DNA of 12,894 bases from Thalassarchaeum sp002495735 (lineage in GTDB: Archaea > Thermoplasmatota > Poseidoniia > Poseidoniales > Thalassarchaeaceae), in assembly GCA_937911265.1 (NCBI GenBank), contig CALDRG010000058.1, positions 1-12,894 of the forward strand, read 5' to 3'. The first letter of the stretch is position 1. Each line of letters begins with the position of its first letter. The notes beneath the pieces are model-generated. The model ran no database searches, was not told the DNA's origin, and worked only from the letters and a program-made list of their open reading frames with translations. Both the position numbers and the translations under genes were made by a program. Positions 1 to 6,681 of the stretch are shown piece after piece.

Positions 1-335
1 ATCACCGTGACAGGCTTGGAGTGGCCGAAGGGAGGCACCCCACCAATTTGGTACCCCGTCGCTTCGAGGACATACTCAGGCGTGGCCATACTGGGTTTGT
101 ACCCAAGCGCCCGCTTCAGCTTGCGCTTACGGTCAACGCGATTGGCTCCTGAGGTGATGACGACCACAGCTCCACCTTCGCCCGCGAAGACTATCGATTT
201 TGCAATGTGAGCGACGTCGCAGCCGAGTTGGTCGGCCGCGTCTTGAGAGGTACGGGTGCCCTCGGCGTACAGCCTGGCCTCTGGCTTGTAACCCATCCTC
301 TCGCATTCCGACAACCACTGTTCGTGCCCGTCCAT
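1..335 (-). CDS. YbaK/EbsC-family aminoacyl-tRNA deacylase, 5' part (cut by window edge)
   Basis: The first 111 codons of a minus-strand gene that runs off the left edge. Members of this family hydrolyse misacylated tRNA such as Cys-tRNA(Pro), in trans, in the cytoplasm. Seen: residues 22-50 include the family-like segments RLYAEGTRTSQDAADQLG and IAKSIVF. Lys46 sits where the functionally important Lys46 of bacterial YbaK lies. These are followed by VVVITSGANRVDRKRK and, near residues 88-108, ATPEYVLEATGY and IGGVPPFGH, the typical Gly-rich C-terminal signature. The ATG at 333-335 is the start, because an in-frame TGA lies two codons upstream. The gene is divergent from the membrane gene at 408, with 72 bases between. 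The exact tRNA specificity (YbaK versus ProX or other subfamilies) cannot be told from this fragment. Confidence 0.9.
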   Translation of the reverse strand, partial: MDGHEQWLSECERMGYKPEARLYAEGTRTSQDAADQLGCDVAHIAKSIVFAGEGGAVVVITSGANRVDRKRKLKRALGYKPSMATPEYVLEATGYQIGGVPPFGHSKPVTV

Positions 336-407
336 GTCTCATCATGAGGGCCATACGACTTCATCGTTAGGGGAGTCCATTGAAGCGAACGACCTCGTCG
401 CAGTGGT

Positions 408-1154
408 ATGCAGTGGTTGCTTCAGGCTGGTACGGTTCGCAAGACCATACGGGCTTGTATAGCGGCCCAATTGGCGACGCTCGCGGTGTGCTACGCGTTG
501 TGGGTCTCTGAAGGCTGCGACCACTTCATGCCCTTCATCTCTGACACTGACACCCACCCGGTCTCTGGAGTACCGTTCACAATTGGCTTCACCGTCTCAG
601 GTCTACTGCTGACGCTGCTGGCCTGGCAGTTGTTTCGCCTCAGGTCTGACTGGATATCGTCCAATCCCACCGGAGCCCGACTTAGATCACTCAACACCTT
701 CTCTGCCATCTTCGGGATTATCTCCGGTCTGTTCATCGTCTGGATAGCATACACACCATGGGACGAGCAGTTGGCACTACATCTGCTGCAGGCACGCGTA
801 ATCTTCGGCAGCTCCCTCATCTGGGCTATTCTCGCCACTATTATGGCCAGGGAAATGGCAGCTTTCGACGCTTGTTTCCAAGAAGTGTATGTGCCGCGCA
901 GGAACAGGGCCGCATTCACAGGTCTGTGCTTAGGTCTGATGGTGTTGAGCGTAGTGCAGTACACAGGAATCTCAGCCGGTCTGCTTGAATTCGAGACTTA
1001 TGTCGACATGGTGCAGATATGCACTGACTTGTCAATCACTGAGATGTCGATGGCGGCGCTGTTTGAGTGGGCGATGGTTTTGGGATTGATTGGGGTTGTA
1101 GAAACTGGAATCCACGAGGTCTCGCTCCTAACCTCACACGAATCCGAGGAGTAA
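408..1154 (+). CDS. Frag1/DRAM/Sfk1-like six-helix membrane protein
   Basis: A 248-residue integral membrane protein with about six hydrophobic segments (roughly 14-34, 55-76, 94-116, 130-150, 167-190, 214-238). Residues 42-51, PFISDTDTHP after the first helix, resemble the conserved P-[FY]-I-S-D-T-G loop of the Frag1/DRAM/Sfk1 superfamily. The last helix begins near FEWAMVLG, like the E-W motif of the final DRAM helix. Eukaryotic members include PGAP2/Frag1 (GPI-anchor lipid remodelling), DRAM (autophagy modulator) and Sfk1 (phosphoinositide regulation); the archaeal role is unknown. ATG 408 is the only usual start codon after an in-frame TGA at 381-383. The next gene follows on the same strand after 16 or 55 bases, depending on its start, so co-transcription is likely. 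The family call comes from motif and topology by eye, not from a profile search. Confidence 0.65.
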   Translation: MQWLLQAGTVRKTIRACIAAQLATLAVCYALWVSEGCDHFMPFISDTDTHPVSGVPFTIGFTVSGLLLTLLAWQLFRLRSDWISSNPTGARLRSLNTFSAIFGIISGLFIVWIAYTPWDEQLALHLLQARVIFGSSLIWAILATIMAREMAAFDACFQEVYVPRRNRAAFTGLCLGLMVLSVVQYTGISAGLLEFETYVDMVQICTDLSITEMSMAALFEWAMVLGLIGVVETGIHEVSLLTSHESEE

Positions 1155-1200
1155 TCGCGCACGTGCGCCTGTGCAACGTTCATCAGGACTGCACATCGCG

Positions 1201-1206
1201 GGAGGG
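1201..1206 (+). promoter_or_regulatory. Shine-Dalgarno-like site that favours ATG 1210
   Basis: GGAGGG lies four bases ahead of ATG 1210 and matches the archaeal anti-Shine-Dalgarno sequence over GGAGG. It is the main reason for preferring ATG 1210 over the in-frame GTG at 1171. Confidence 0.45.
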
Positions 1207-1209
1207 CTC

Positions 1210-2652
1210 ATGTGGTGGCCAATCGGGCCTTATGGCACGATGATGGCGGTTATACTATTCTCGACCATTCCACTACGCAATCTTCTGACCCGTGACGAAC
1301 CTGACAAGCGCCTAGCGCTCTCCGAACTCCCAGCTGAGATTAGGTCCAAGGGGTACCACTGGCACATCTCCCTCTACGTTGTGATGTACCTCTACAAATT
1401 CCTAATTGACCAGCACAACGAGCCGATGAAGGCAAGGGTCGGAGGCTACACTCATTGGGTGCACGGGCTTGAGGGTGATTTCACGCTGTGGGCCCAGGAG
1501 GCCTTCCGAAGCAACCTATTGACCGACGTCCTGTCGTTCCACTACCTGTTCGTGTACCTGTTCATCATCTGGTTCTCGCCGATGTATTTCATCCTAGTTC
1601 GAGACCACGTCATGGCTGACAAAGCAGCCCTCAATTATCTGGTAATCTATCTGCTCGCAGTTCCTCTCTACCTGTTCTTCAACGTCGAAGTTACCTCGTC
1701 TTACATCCCTGGAATGGACGCACTCCTATACCACGATAACTGGTTCATCGAGTTTGTCACAAATAACGATCCAATGGATAACGGAGTGCCTAGTTTGCAC
1801 TTCGGACTGCCTGTTGGACTTCTAATCCTAAATCGACTCCATGTGAGGGATTTGGGAATCAGCATCAAGGAATGGCGGCACAGAGAATTCGACCTCTTCA
1901 TCCAACTAAATCTGGTAATCTACTTTTTCTCAATCCAGTACCTAGGCATCCATTGGATTCTGGATATTATTCCCGGAGTCTTACTCGCAGCAATCTGTGC
2001 GATGTTCGTCCATGCATGGCAGCCGCGGATACGCGCGCGGCCCGAGAATGGTTGGAAATCAGTGATTCCCGAGAAGCGTTCGCTGGCCGCAGCCACAGTA
2101 TTCGCGCTGCTCTGCACGATTGCCATGGCAAACCTAGCCGTCGACGGAGTGGGTACCGACGAGAGCAACCCGAACATGCGGATAGGCGCCGATGACGTAA
2201 ACATAGACACCATTGAGGTCCACAGTCTGTGGGACCCAGTTGGCGTTGAAATTGTCAATGTCGGCGAAACTCCGGTGTATGTGGTAATCGTCGATCGCAG
2301 CCACGTCGTCCCCCACACAGACAAGGGGCACGTGGATTGGGATTCGATAGTAGCCGACTCAGCGCTCAATCCTGACTTTCAGGGCGTAGTCCTAGATATC
2401 GGAGAGTCTTGGGTGACCGAGGTCGAGACTCCCTCCATCTATGACACGCATCTAATTCTATGCAGAGTAGCCGGAATAGCCGAAGGAGTGGGTGAGCTTC
2501 GCATCACCATGGACTATGTAGACGACGAATTAATCTGGAGTGCAATGCTGTTGTCCGTGCCGGCCTTTCTCATCTCGGGACTCGTCATTGAACAAGCAAT
2601 GCGTCGTTCAGAGGATGAAGTGGGCGAACAGGCCGCCGATGTACAAGCCTGA
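1210..2652 (+). CDS. PAP2-superfamily (AUR1/inositolphosphotransferase-like) membrane enzyme with external beta domain
   Basis: A 480-residue polytopic membrane protein, counted from ATG 1210. Residues 192-197 read GVPSLH and 244-252 read YLGIHWILD. These match the second and third phosphatase motifs of PAP2 enzymes (PSxH and YLGxHxxxD), with candidate catalytic residues His197, His248 and Asp252. The PSLH form and the weak first motif (no clear K-x6-R-P) are closer to the AUR1/inositolphosphotransferase branch than to classic phosphatidate phosphatases. It probably removes or transfers a phospho-headgroup on a membrane lipid; the substrate is unknown. After the core, a helix near 291-308 leads to about 130 residues of beta-rich, probably external sequence. 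A final helix (441-461) and an acidic tail follow. An in-frame GTG at 1171 would add 13 residues. The 3' end overlaps the convergent gene by 45 bases. Confidence 0.75.
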   Translation: MWWPIGPYGTMMAVILFSTIPLRNLLTRDEPDKRLALSELPAEIRSKGYHWHISLYVVMYLYKFLIDQHNEPMKARVGGYTHWVHGLEGDFTLWAQEAFRSNLLTDVLSFHYLFVYLFIIWFSPMYFILVRDHVMADKAALNYLVIYLLAVPLYLFFNVEVTSSYIPGMDALLYHDNWFIEFVTNNDPMDNGVPSLHFGLPVGLLILNRLHVRDLGISIKEWRHREFDLFIQLNLVIYFFSIQYLGIHWILDIIPGVLLAAICAMFVHAWQPRIRARPENGWKSVIPEKRSLAAATVFALLCTIAMANLAVDGVGTDESNPNMRIGADDVNIDTIEVHSLWDPVGVEIVNVGETPVYVVIVDRSHVVPHTDKGHVDWDSIVADSALNPDFQGVVLDIGESWVTEVETPSIYDTHLILCRVAGIAEGVGELRITMDYVDDELIWSAMLLSVPAFLISGLVIEQAMRRSEDEVGEQAADVQA

Positions 2653-3087
2653 TACTGCTCCCAAACCAATCCAAGTGCCGACCCGAAACGCTGGGAAGTT
2701 ACGCTGCCACACATACATCGACTGAAAAATCCAGAACAATATGACTGGGACAAACCATACGTAGAAGGCAAGCTGAGGTAGGAATGCCAGCAGCATCCCT
2801 ACGTTCGCCCCTGCAATCAACTCGGTACTTCCTCTTGCTGGCTCCGGAGCGAAATACAGGAGCATGCTCGCGACGACTAGTCCCACAAACGGAGTGGCCA
2901 AATCCCAGTCAAACAGTCTAGGCACGCCTTCGACGATGTGAGGTATGCACGCGAAGGCGAAACCGACTAGACTTGGCGCGGCTACGGGCCACAGCGGTGC
3001 CTCCTCCCACTTCATGTCGATGCGGCTATTGCACACCCCCATGAAGGCTGCGAGTTCCTCCGGAAGGTTTTCTTTAGATTTCTTCAT
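2608..3087 (-). CDS. Small multi-pass membrane protein, unknown function
   Basis: A 159-residue protein with four or five hydrophobic segments (about 32-55, 63-82, 88-125 which may be two helices, and 134-159), ending hydrophobic at the C-terminus. I recognise no family. Its last 45 bases overlap the end of the convergent PAP2 gene. Its ATG at 3087 lies only 11 bases from the ATG of the divergent dioxygenase gene. A later in-frame ATG at 3015 (residue 25, just before the first helix) would widen that gap to 83 bases and may be the true start. The charged N-terminus MKKSKENLPEELAAF could be a cytoplasmic tail or an over-extended start. Confidence 0.7.
   Translation of the reverse strand: MKKSKENLPEELAAFMGVCNSRIDMKWEEAPLWPVAAPSLVGFAFACIPHIVEGVPRLFDWDLATPFVGLVVASMLLYFAPEPARGSTELIAGANVGMLLAFLPQLAFYVWFVPVILFWIFQSMYVWQRNFPAFRVGTWIGLGAVSGLYIGGLFAHFIL
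3073..3079 (+). promoter_or_regulatory. Candidate TATA box of the aminophenol operon
   Basis: TTTAGAT lies 20-26 bases before ATG 3099, inside the 5' coding end of the divergent membrane gene. Position suits a leaderless or nearly leaderless transcript, but the match to an archaeal TATA box is weak. Confidence 0.3.
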
Positions 3088-3098
3088 CTCAGGTTAAC

Positions 3099-4004
3099 AT
3101 GGCAAAGGGGGAAATCGTGCTTGGATGCCTTGCACCTCACCCTCCACATGTCGTTTATGCGGAGAATCCCGAGCAGAACGAGCCGTTCTCAGAGGGTGGC
3201 TGGGAGACTCTGCGTTGGGGCTACCATATGTTGGCTAGGAAGCTAAAGGAAATCGACTACGACTGCATAGTCGTCCTGACTCCACACTGGCAGACCTACG
3301 TGGGCACTCACTTCCTCGGACTCGAGCGCTTCCAGAACATCAGCGTAGACCCAATCTTCCCCAACTTGTTCAGATTCAACCACGACATCACAGTCGACGT
3401 CGAGATGGCTGAGGCCATGCACGACGCTGCTGCCGAGGCCGGAATCATAACCAAAATGATGCGAAACCCAGACTTCAGGGTCGACTACGGCACCATCGTG
3501 AGCTGCCACATGCTCAATCCTGATTGGGACAAACCGATAGTGACCATTAGTAGCAATCGCTCGACGCATTACTACTCGAACGAGGTGATGAACGAGCAGG
3601 CCACTGCATTGGGAGATGCCGCGATGAAGGCAATCGAAGCCAGCGGTAAGAAAGTCGTATTGGTAGCCAGTCACTCACTATCGCACAGGCACTTCGTGAC
3701 TGAGGCGCCGCTGCCTGAGGACATGAGTCGCGAGCACATCTACAACCACAGCCAGTATGTGTGGGACATGAAACTCATCGATATGATGAGACGGGGCGAG
3801 ATGCGCGAGGTCATCGACATTCTACCTGAGATGATCGAGCAGACGATGGCCGAGGCAGAAGGCGGTGGCCTGACATGGATGATGGCTGCGATGGGCATGC
3901 CTGATTACCCCGCGGAGATTTATGGCTACCAATCTGTTATTGGGACAGGTAACGCAATTGCGGTTTGGGATCCCAATGAAGCCACGCGCCAGTTGGTACT
4001 CTGA
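3099..4004 (+). CDS. amnB: 2-aminophenol 1,6-dioxygenase beta (catalytic) subunit-like, LigB superfamily
   Basis: A 301-residue class III extradiol dioxygenase that should open an aminophenol or catechol ring using non-haem Fe(II) in the cytoplasm. Seen: APHPPHVVYAENPEQNE at 12-28, LTPHW at 60-64, FRVDYGTI at 126-133, LSHRHF at 194-199, AEAEGGGLTWM at 251-261 and YQSVIGTGNA at 277-286. His14, His63 and Glu252 are each one residue after His13, His62 and Glu251, the iron ligands I recall for the bacterial CnbC/AmnB beta subunit; His196 fits the conserved acid/base His195. The length is typical. It heads an operon with the alpha subunit (9-base gap) and an AmnD-like deaminase, which strengthens the assignment. 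TTTAGAT at 3073-3079 could be a weak TATA box. The real substrate may be another ortho-aminophenol or a catechol. Confidence 0.88.
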   Translation: MAKGEIVLGCLAPHPPHVVYAENPEQNEPFSEGGWETLRWGYHMLARKLKEIDYDCIVVLTPHWQTYVGTHFLGLERFQNISVDPIFPNLFRFNHDITVDVEMAEAMHDAAAEAGIITKMMRNPDFRVDYGTIVSCHMLNPDWDKPIVTISSNRSTHYYSNEVMNEQATALGDAAMKAIEASGKKVVLVASHSLSHRHFVTEAPLPEDMSREHIYNHSQYVWDMKLIDMMRRGEMREVIDILPEMIEQTMAEAEGGGLTWMMAAMGMPDYPAEIYGYQSVIGTGNAIAVWDPNEATRQLVL

Positions 4005-4010
4005 GGTGAT
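4003..4010 (+). promoter_or_regulatory. Strong Shine-Dalgarno overlapping the amnB stop
   Basis: GAGGTGAT spans the end of the upstream TGA stop and lies three bases before ATG 4014. It pairs well with the archaeal 16S 3' end (ATCACCTC), which suggests translational coupling of the alpha subunit to the beta subunit. It also fixes the start of the downstream gene. Confidence 0.7.
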
Positions 4011-4013
4011 TGA

Positions 4014-4940
4014 ATGAGTGAGGAACCTGAAATCGTACTCGGGCTGTACGTCCCACCGCATCCGCAACCATTGCTTGCTCCGGAGCAGAACGAGGGATGG
4101 AGTAGGCTCCGAGAAGCCTTCGATACCTGCCGCCAGCGCATCGAGGAGAGCGATGCGGACCTGATGCTGATCTACTCGACCACTTGGCCCAGTATCGTTG
4201 GGCACCAGATACAGGCCCACCCTAAGCCGGTATTCACTCACGTCGACGACGACTTCCACTTCCTCGGCTCGATGCCATACGAGTTCCACATGGATGAGGA
4301 GTACGCAGAGTGCTACAGGGAGGCTTGCGAGGCACGTGGCCTGCATGCGCGCACGGTGGCCTACGACGGCTTCCCCATCGACACGGGCTCAGTGGTCGCT
4401 CTCAAACTGCTAAACCCGGACAACCGGATACCGGCATGTATCGTCTCAAGCAATGTGTATTCCAATCGCGCCGAGCAGATAGTGCTTGGAAAGGCGGCGC
4501 GCGACGCCATGTCAACGCTTGGCAAGAAGGTCGTAGTTGTGGTGGTGGCAAGCCTTTCCAACAGGATGTTCACCGAGCACATCGACCCAGCCGACGACAG
4601 GATACACTCGGCCAAGGACGATGAGTGGAACCGCAAGATACTGGAGTTCTTCGACAACGGCCGACTTGAGGACATCAGCCAGTTGAGTCGTGATATCCAG
4701 GGTCAGATCAGAGTCAGCAAGGTAGTAGCTTACAAACCGGCATGGTGGATGGCTGCGACCATGGGGCAACACAACAACTACGATGGCGAGGTGCTGGCCT
4801 ACGAGGCTCTGCACGGAGCCGGTGGTGCGGTAATCCAACTCACTCCTGCCAAGGGAGGGGTTGGCGACAAGGAGTTCGACGAGGACGACGTGGAGTTCTA
4901 CCACGGCGACCGCAGTGTGCTGGATAAGGGGATGCTATGA
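4014..4940 (+). CDS. amnA: 2-aminophenol 1,6-dioxygenase alpha (non-catalytic) subunit-like
   Basis: A 308-residue paralogue of the upstream subunit and the expected partner in an alpha2beta2 dioxygenase. Seen: PPHPQPLLAPEQNEGW at 14-29, MLIYSTTWPSIVGHQIQ at 51-67, GFPIDTGSVVALKLLNP near 120-140, then DPADDRIHSAKDDEWNRK, and WWMAATMGQHNNYDGEVL near the C-terminus. STTW at 55-58 replaces TPHW of the beta subunit, so the second iron-binding His is Thr57. No Glu is evident at the third ligand position either. Loss of the metal site is characteristic of alpha subunits, so this is not decay. A strong Shine-Dalgarno precedes ATG 4014, and its TGA overlaps the ATG of the deaminase gene (4937-4940). 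The last 25 or so residues are an acidic tail (DKEFDEDDVEFY) that I do not recall in bacterial AmnA. Confidence 0.87.
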   Translation: MSEEPEIVLGLYVPPHPQPLLAPEQNEGWSRLREAFDTCRQRIEESDADLMLIYSTTWPSIVGHQIQAHPKPVFTHVDDDFHFLGSMPYEFHMDEEYAECYREACEARGLHARTVAYDGFPIDTGSVVALKLLNPDNRIPACIVSSNVYSNRAEQIVLGKAARDAMSTLGKKVVVVVVASLSNRMFTEHIDPADDRIHSAKDDEWNRKILEFFDNGRLEDISQLSRDIQGQIRVSKVVAYKPAWWMAATMGQHNNYDGEVLAYEALHGAGGAVIQLTPAKGGVGDKEFDEDDVEFYHGDRSVLDKGML

Positions 4941-5551
4941 TGCCGCACGACAATCATCCAGAAGAGGAGGAAGACGACTCCAGCATCATCGAGGATCTCG
5001 TCGATATCAGCGAGGGCGCACTGAGCAAGGGCGCCGAGATTATCGGCACGGCAGCGGGTCTGGCCGTCGGCGGACCTTTGGGTGCTGTCGTCGGAGGGGT
5101 CGCCGGCAAGAAGGCGGTGAGCAAGCTGATGGGCGACGACGGCCCGTTCATCACCGAGGAAGGCCCCTCAGCAGTTGGCGCTTACCCACACCTGTACAAG
5201 ACCGGCGACCTGCTGTTCGTCAGCGGCATGGGCCCACGCACTCCTGACACCAACGAGATTCCCGGGGGCCCTGTCAAGGATGCAGACGGCAACACACTGG
5301 ACTACGACATACGCGCGCAGACTCACTCGGTCATCAATAACGTGCGAACGATTCTCGAGGCACATGGCTCCAGCCTCGACAATGTGGTCGACATCTTGGT
5401 ATTCCTCATCGACATGGAGCGCGACTTCCCAGACTACAATGAGGTCTATTCGCACTACTTTGAGGAAATCTTACCCGCCCGCACCACTGTGGCAGTAGAG
5501 GCCCTGCCTACCTCCATAGCAATCGAGCTAAAGGTCATCGCCAAGGCCTGA
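4937..5551 (+). CDS. amnD: RidA-family 2-aminomuconate deaminase-like protein with N-terminal glycine zipper
   Basis: A 204-residue protein whose residues ~72-204 are a RidA/YjgF/UK114 domain. LLFVSGMGPR, a Gly-Pro-rich loop, GNTLDYDIRAQTHSVINN, PARTTVAVEALP and IAIELKVIA fit the AmnD branch, which hydrolyses 2-aminomuconate to 4-oxalocrotonate and ammonia. Arg182 corresponds to the catalytic Arg of imine-deaminating RidA proteins. It overlaps the alpha-subunit stop (ATGA), so it is co-translated with the ring-opening enzyme. ATG 4940 is an alternative start one codon later. Unusual: about 70 extra N-terminal residues, first acidic (PEEEEDD at 8-14), then a helix with glycines at 37, 41, 45, 49, 53 and 57, a perfect glycine zipper that could insert in membranes or drive oligomerisation. 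Bacterial AmnD is, as I recall, about 140 residues. Another reactive enamine or imine substrate is possible. Confidence 0.85.
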   Translation: MMPHDNHPEEEEDDSSIIEDLVDISEGALSKGAEIIGTAAGLAVGGPLGAVVGGVAGKKAVSKLMGDDGPFITEEGPSAVGAYPHLYKTGDLLFVSGMGPRTPDTNEIPGGPVKDADGNTLDYDIRAQTHSVINNVRTILEAHGSSLDNVVDILVFLIDMERDFPDYNEVYSHYFEEILPARTTVAVEALPTSIAIELKVIAKA

Positions 5552-5569
5552 TGGATTCTTGATTGGCAG

Positions 5570-6601
5570 TCAGGAAGAGACCTGATTTTCTATGTCCTCA
5601 GAAGCGCACCAAGTCGGCGCTGTCAGCGGGTTGCAGCGGCTGGGCGTCCCATTGGGAATCGCAATCCAGTAGTCCATCCCATCGACTGGTCCCGGGTAGT
5701 CTGTGGAGATTGTGTGGGCTCCTGTAGCCAGCGCGGCCTCGAACCGAGTAGTGTCGTTGTCGTCTGGCTCCTCGCCGCCGCTGTCCGCGCGGGTGCGTAC
5801 GATGTAGCCTTCGTTGACCAACCGGGATATGTCCCCGCCGCTGCCAATGGGGTCGGTAAGTGAGAATATGGCAGCCTCATCACTACCCTCAGGTGAGAGT
5901 GTGAACATCAAGGAACCCACAAGACCGGGGTGCTCATCGAGGTAGAGGTCTCGCATCCCTCCGCTGGCGAGAAGCACGAAGATGACCTTGCCCCGACTCT
6001 CCTCAAGCAATGGCCAACCATCGTTTATCACGCCCTCGTTGAGGGTTGGCCATTCGCCGCGCACGTCATCTGGGGTGATGGTTCGATTCCTCGGCCAAAA
6101 CTCGGCGATCTCGTTCTCGATGTCCTCGAGTATCCCGGATAATTCCACAGTAGTGGTGAGGTCGACTGCCTGCTCGGGCCAGTCCTTGGGCTCAATCCAG
6201 ATCATCAGTGGGTGGTGCTGCTCATTGGCTTCGGACCATGTCAGAAGAGTCTCAAGGCAATTCTGAAAGGTCGGGCAAGTGGTGCCCGAGTCGTATTGGT
6301 TGTGGTACACGCGCAATCCTTCTCGGACATCCCACCAGACGTCGATTTCGAACTGCCGTACCCCGAGCTCCGAGGCTTGAACATCAAGAGGTTCGTGAGT
6401 GTACATGTATTCGCGAGTCGGCGATACGATGGGCTCGATGTGGTACGAGTTGTGAGTCCCTTCCATCTGTATGTGATTAAGCCTCAAAGGCTCCTCCTCA
6501 GACTCATCTCCAAACAAAACGCCTCCATTCCCAATACCGATGCAACCGCTCAGCGGGGCGAGCAGCAGCATGATTGCCAGAATACCTTGCAGAAGCCTCA
6601 T
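5570..6601 (-). CDS. Secreted lipoprotein, Ca2+-dependent PI-specific phospholipase C-like
   Basis: A 343-residue lipoprotein, counted from ATG 6601. Residues 1-20 form a signal peptide with lipobox LSGC, so Cys20 is probably lipid-modified and the enzyme faces outside. Residues 41-54, LNHIQMEGTHNSYH, then YTHEPLDVQ (67-75), GVRQFEIDVWWD (80-91), VYHNQ (98-102) and MIWIEPKD match the Ca2+-dependent phosphoinositide phospholipase C family of TIM-barrel phosphodiesterases. Candidate catalytic or metal residues are His50, Glu85, Asp87 and His100. Near the end, THTIS-like AHTISTDYPG is the last barrel strand. The reading frame extends 33 residues upstream (to 6700) without signal-peptide character, so ATG 6601 is preferred. 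It converges on the deaminase gene with 18 bases between. Whether it acts on inositol lipids, GPI anchors or other phosphodiesters is unknown. Confidence 0.8.
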   Translation of the reverse strand: MRLLQGILAIMLLLAPLSGCIGIGNGGVLFGDESEEEPLRLNHIQMEGTHNSYHIEPIVSPTREYMYTHEPLDVQASELGVRQFEIDVWWDVREGLRVYHNQYDSGTTCPTFQNCLETLLTWSEANEQHHPLMIWIEPKDWPEQAVDLTTTVELSGILEDIENEIAEFWPRNRTITPDDVRGEWPTLNEGVINDGWPLLEESRGKVIFVLLASGGMRDLYLDEHPGLVGSLMFTLSPEGSDEAAIFSLTDPIGSGGDISRLVNEGYIVRTRADSGGEEPDDNDTTRFEAALATGAHTISTDYPGPVDGMDYWIAIPNGTPSRCNPLTAPTWCASEDIENQVSS

Positions 6602-6681
6602 TTTCAGTCTACCAGAGGGTGCACCAAGGATGAAGGATTCGGCGGGCGAACCTTCAACAACGGCCGGGATTCGGGCAAACC

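Noticed and set aside
491..964. 157-codon minus-strand open frame opposite the Frag1-like gene
   Set aside because: It lacks domain or membrane character and lies fully antisense to a well-formed membrane protein, so it is a shadow frame.
1920..2369. 149-codon minus-strand open frame opposite the PAP2 gene
   Set aside because: Ser/Thr/Pro-rich composition typical of an antisense frame; the plus-strand gene has clear catalytic motifs.
3822..4346. 174-codon minus-strand open frame across the amnB/amnA junction
   Set aside because: It runs antisense to two strongly supported enzymes and shows no recognisable motif.
4014..4940. Alpha subunit as a decayed copy of the dioxygenase
   Set aside because: Loss of the metal ligands is the normal state of this subunit, and its reading frame and family motifs are intact.
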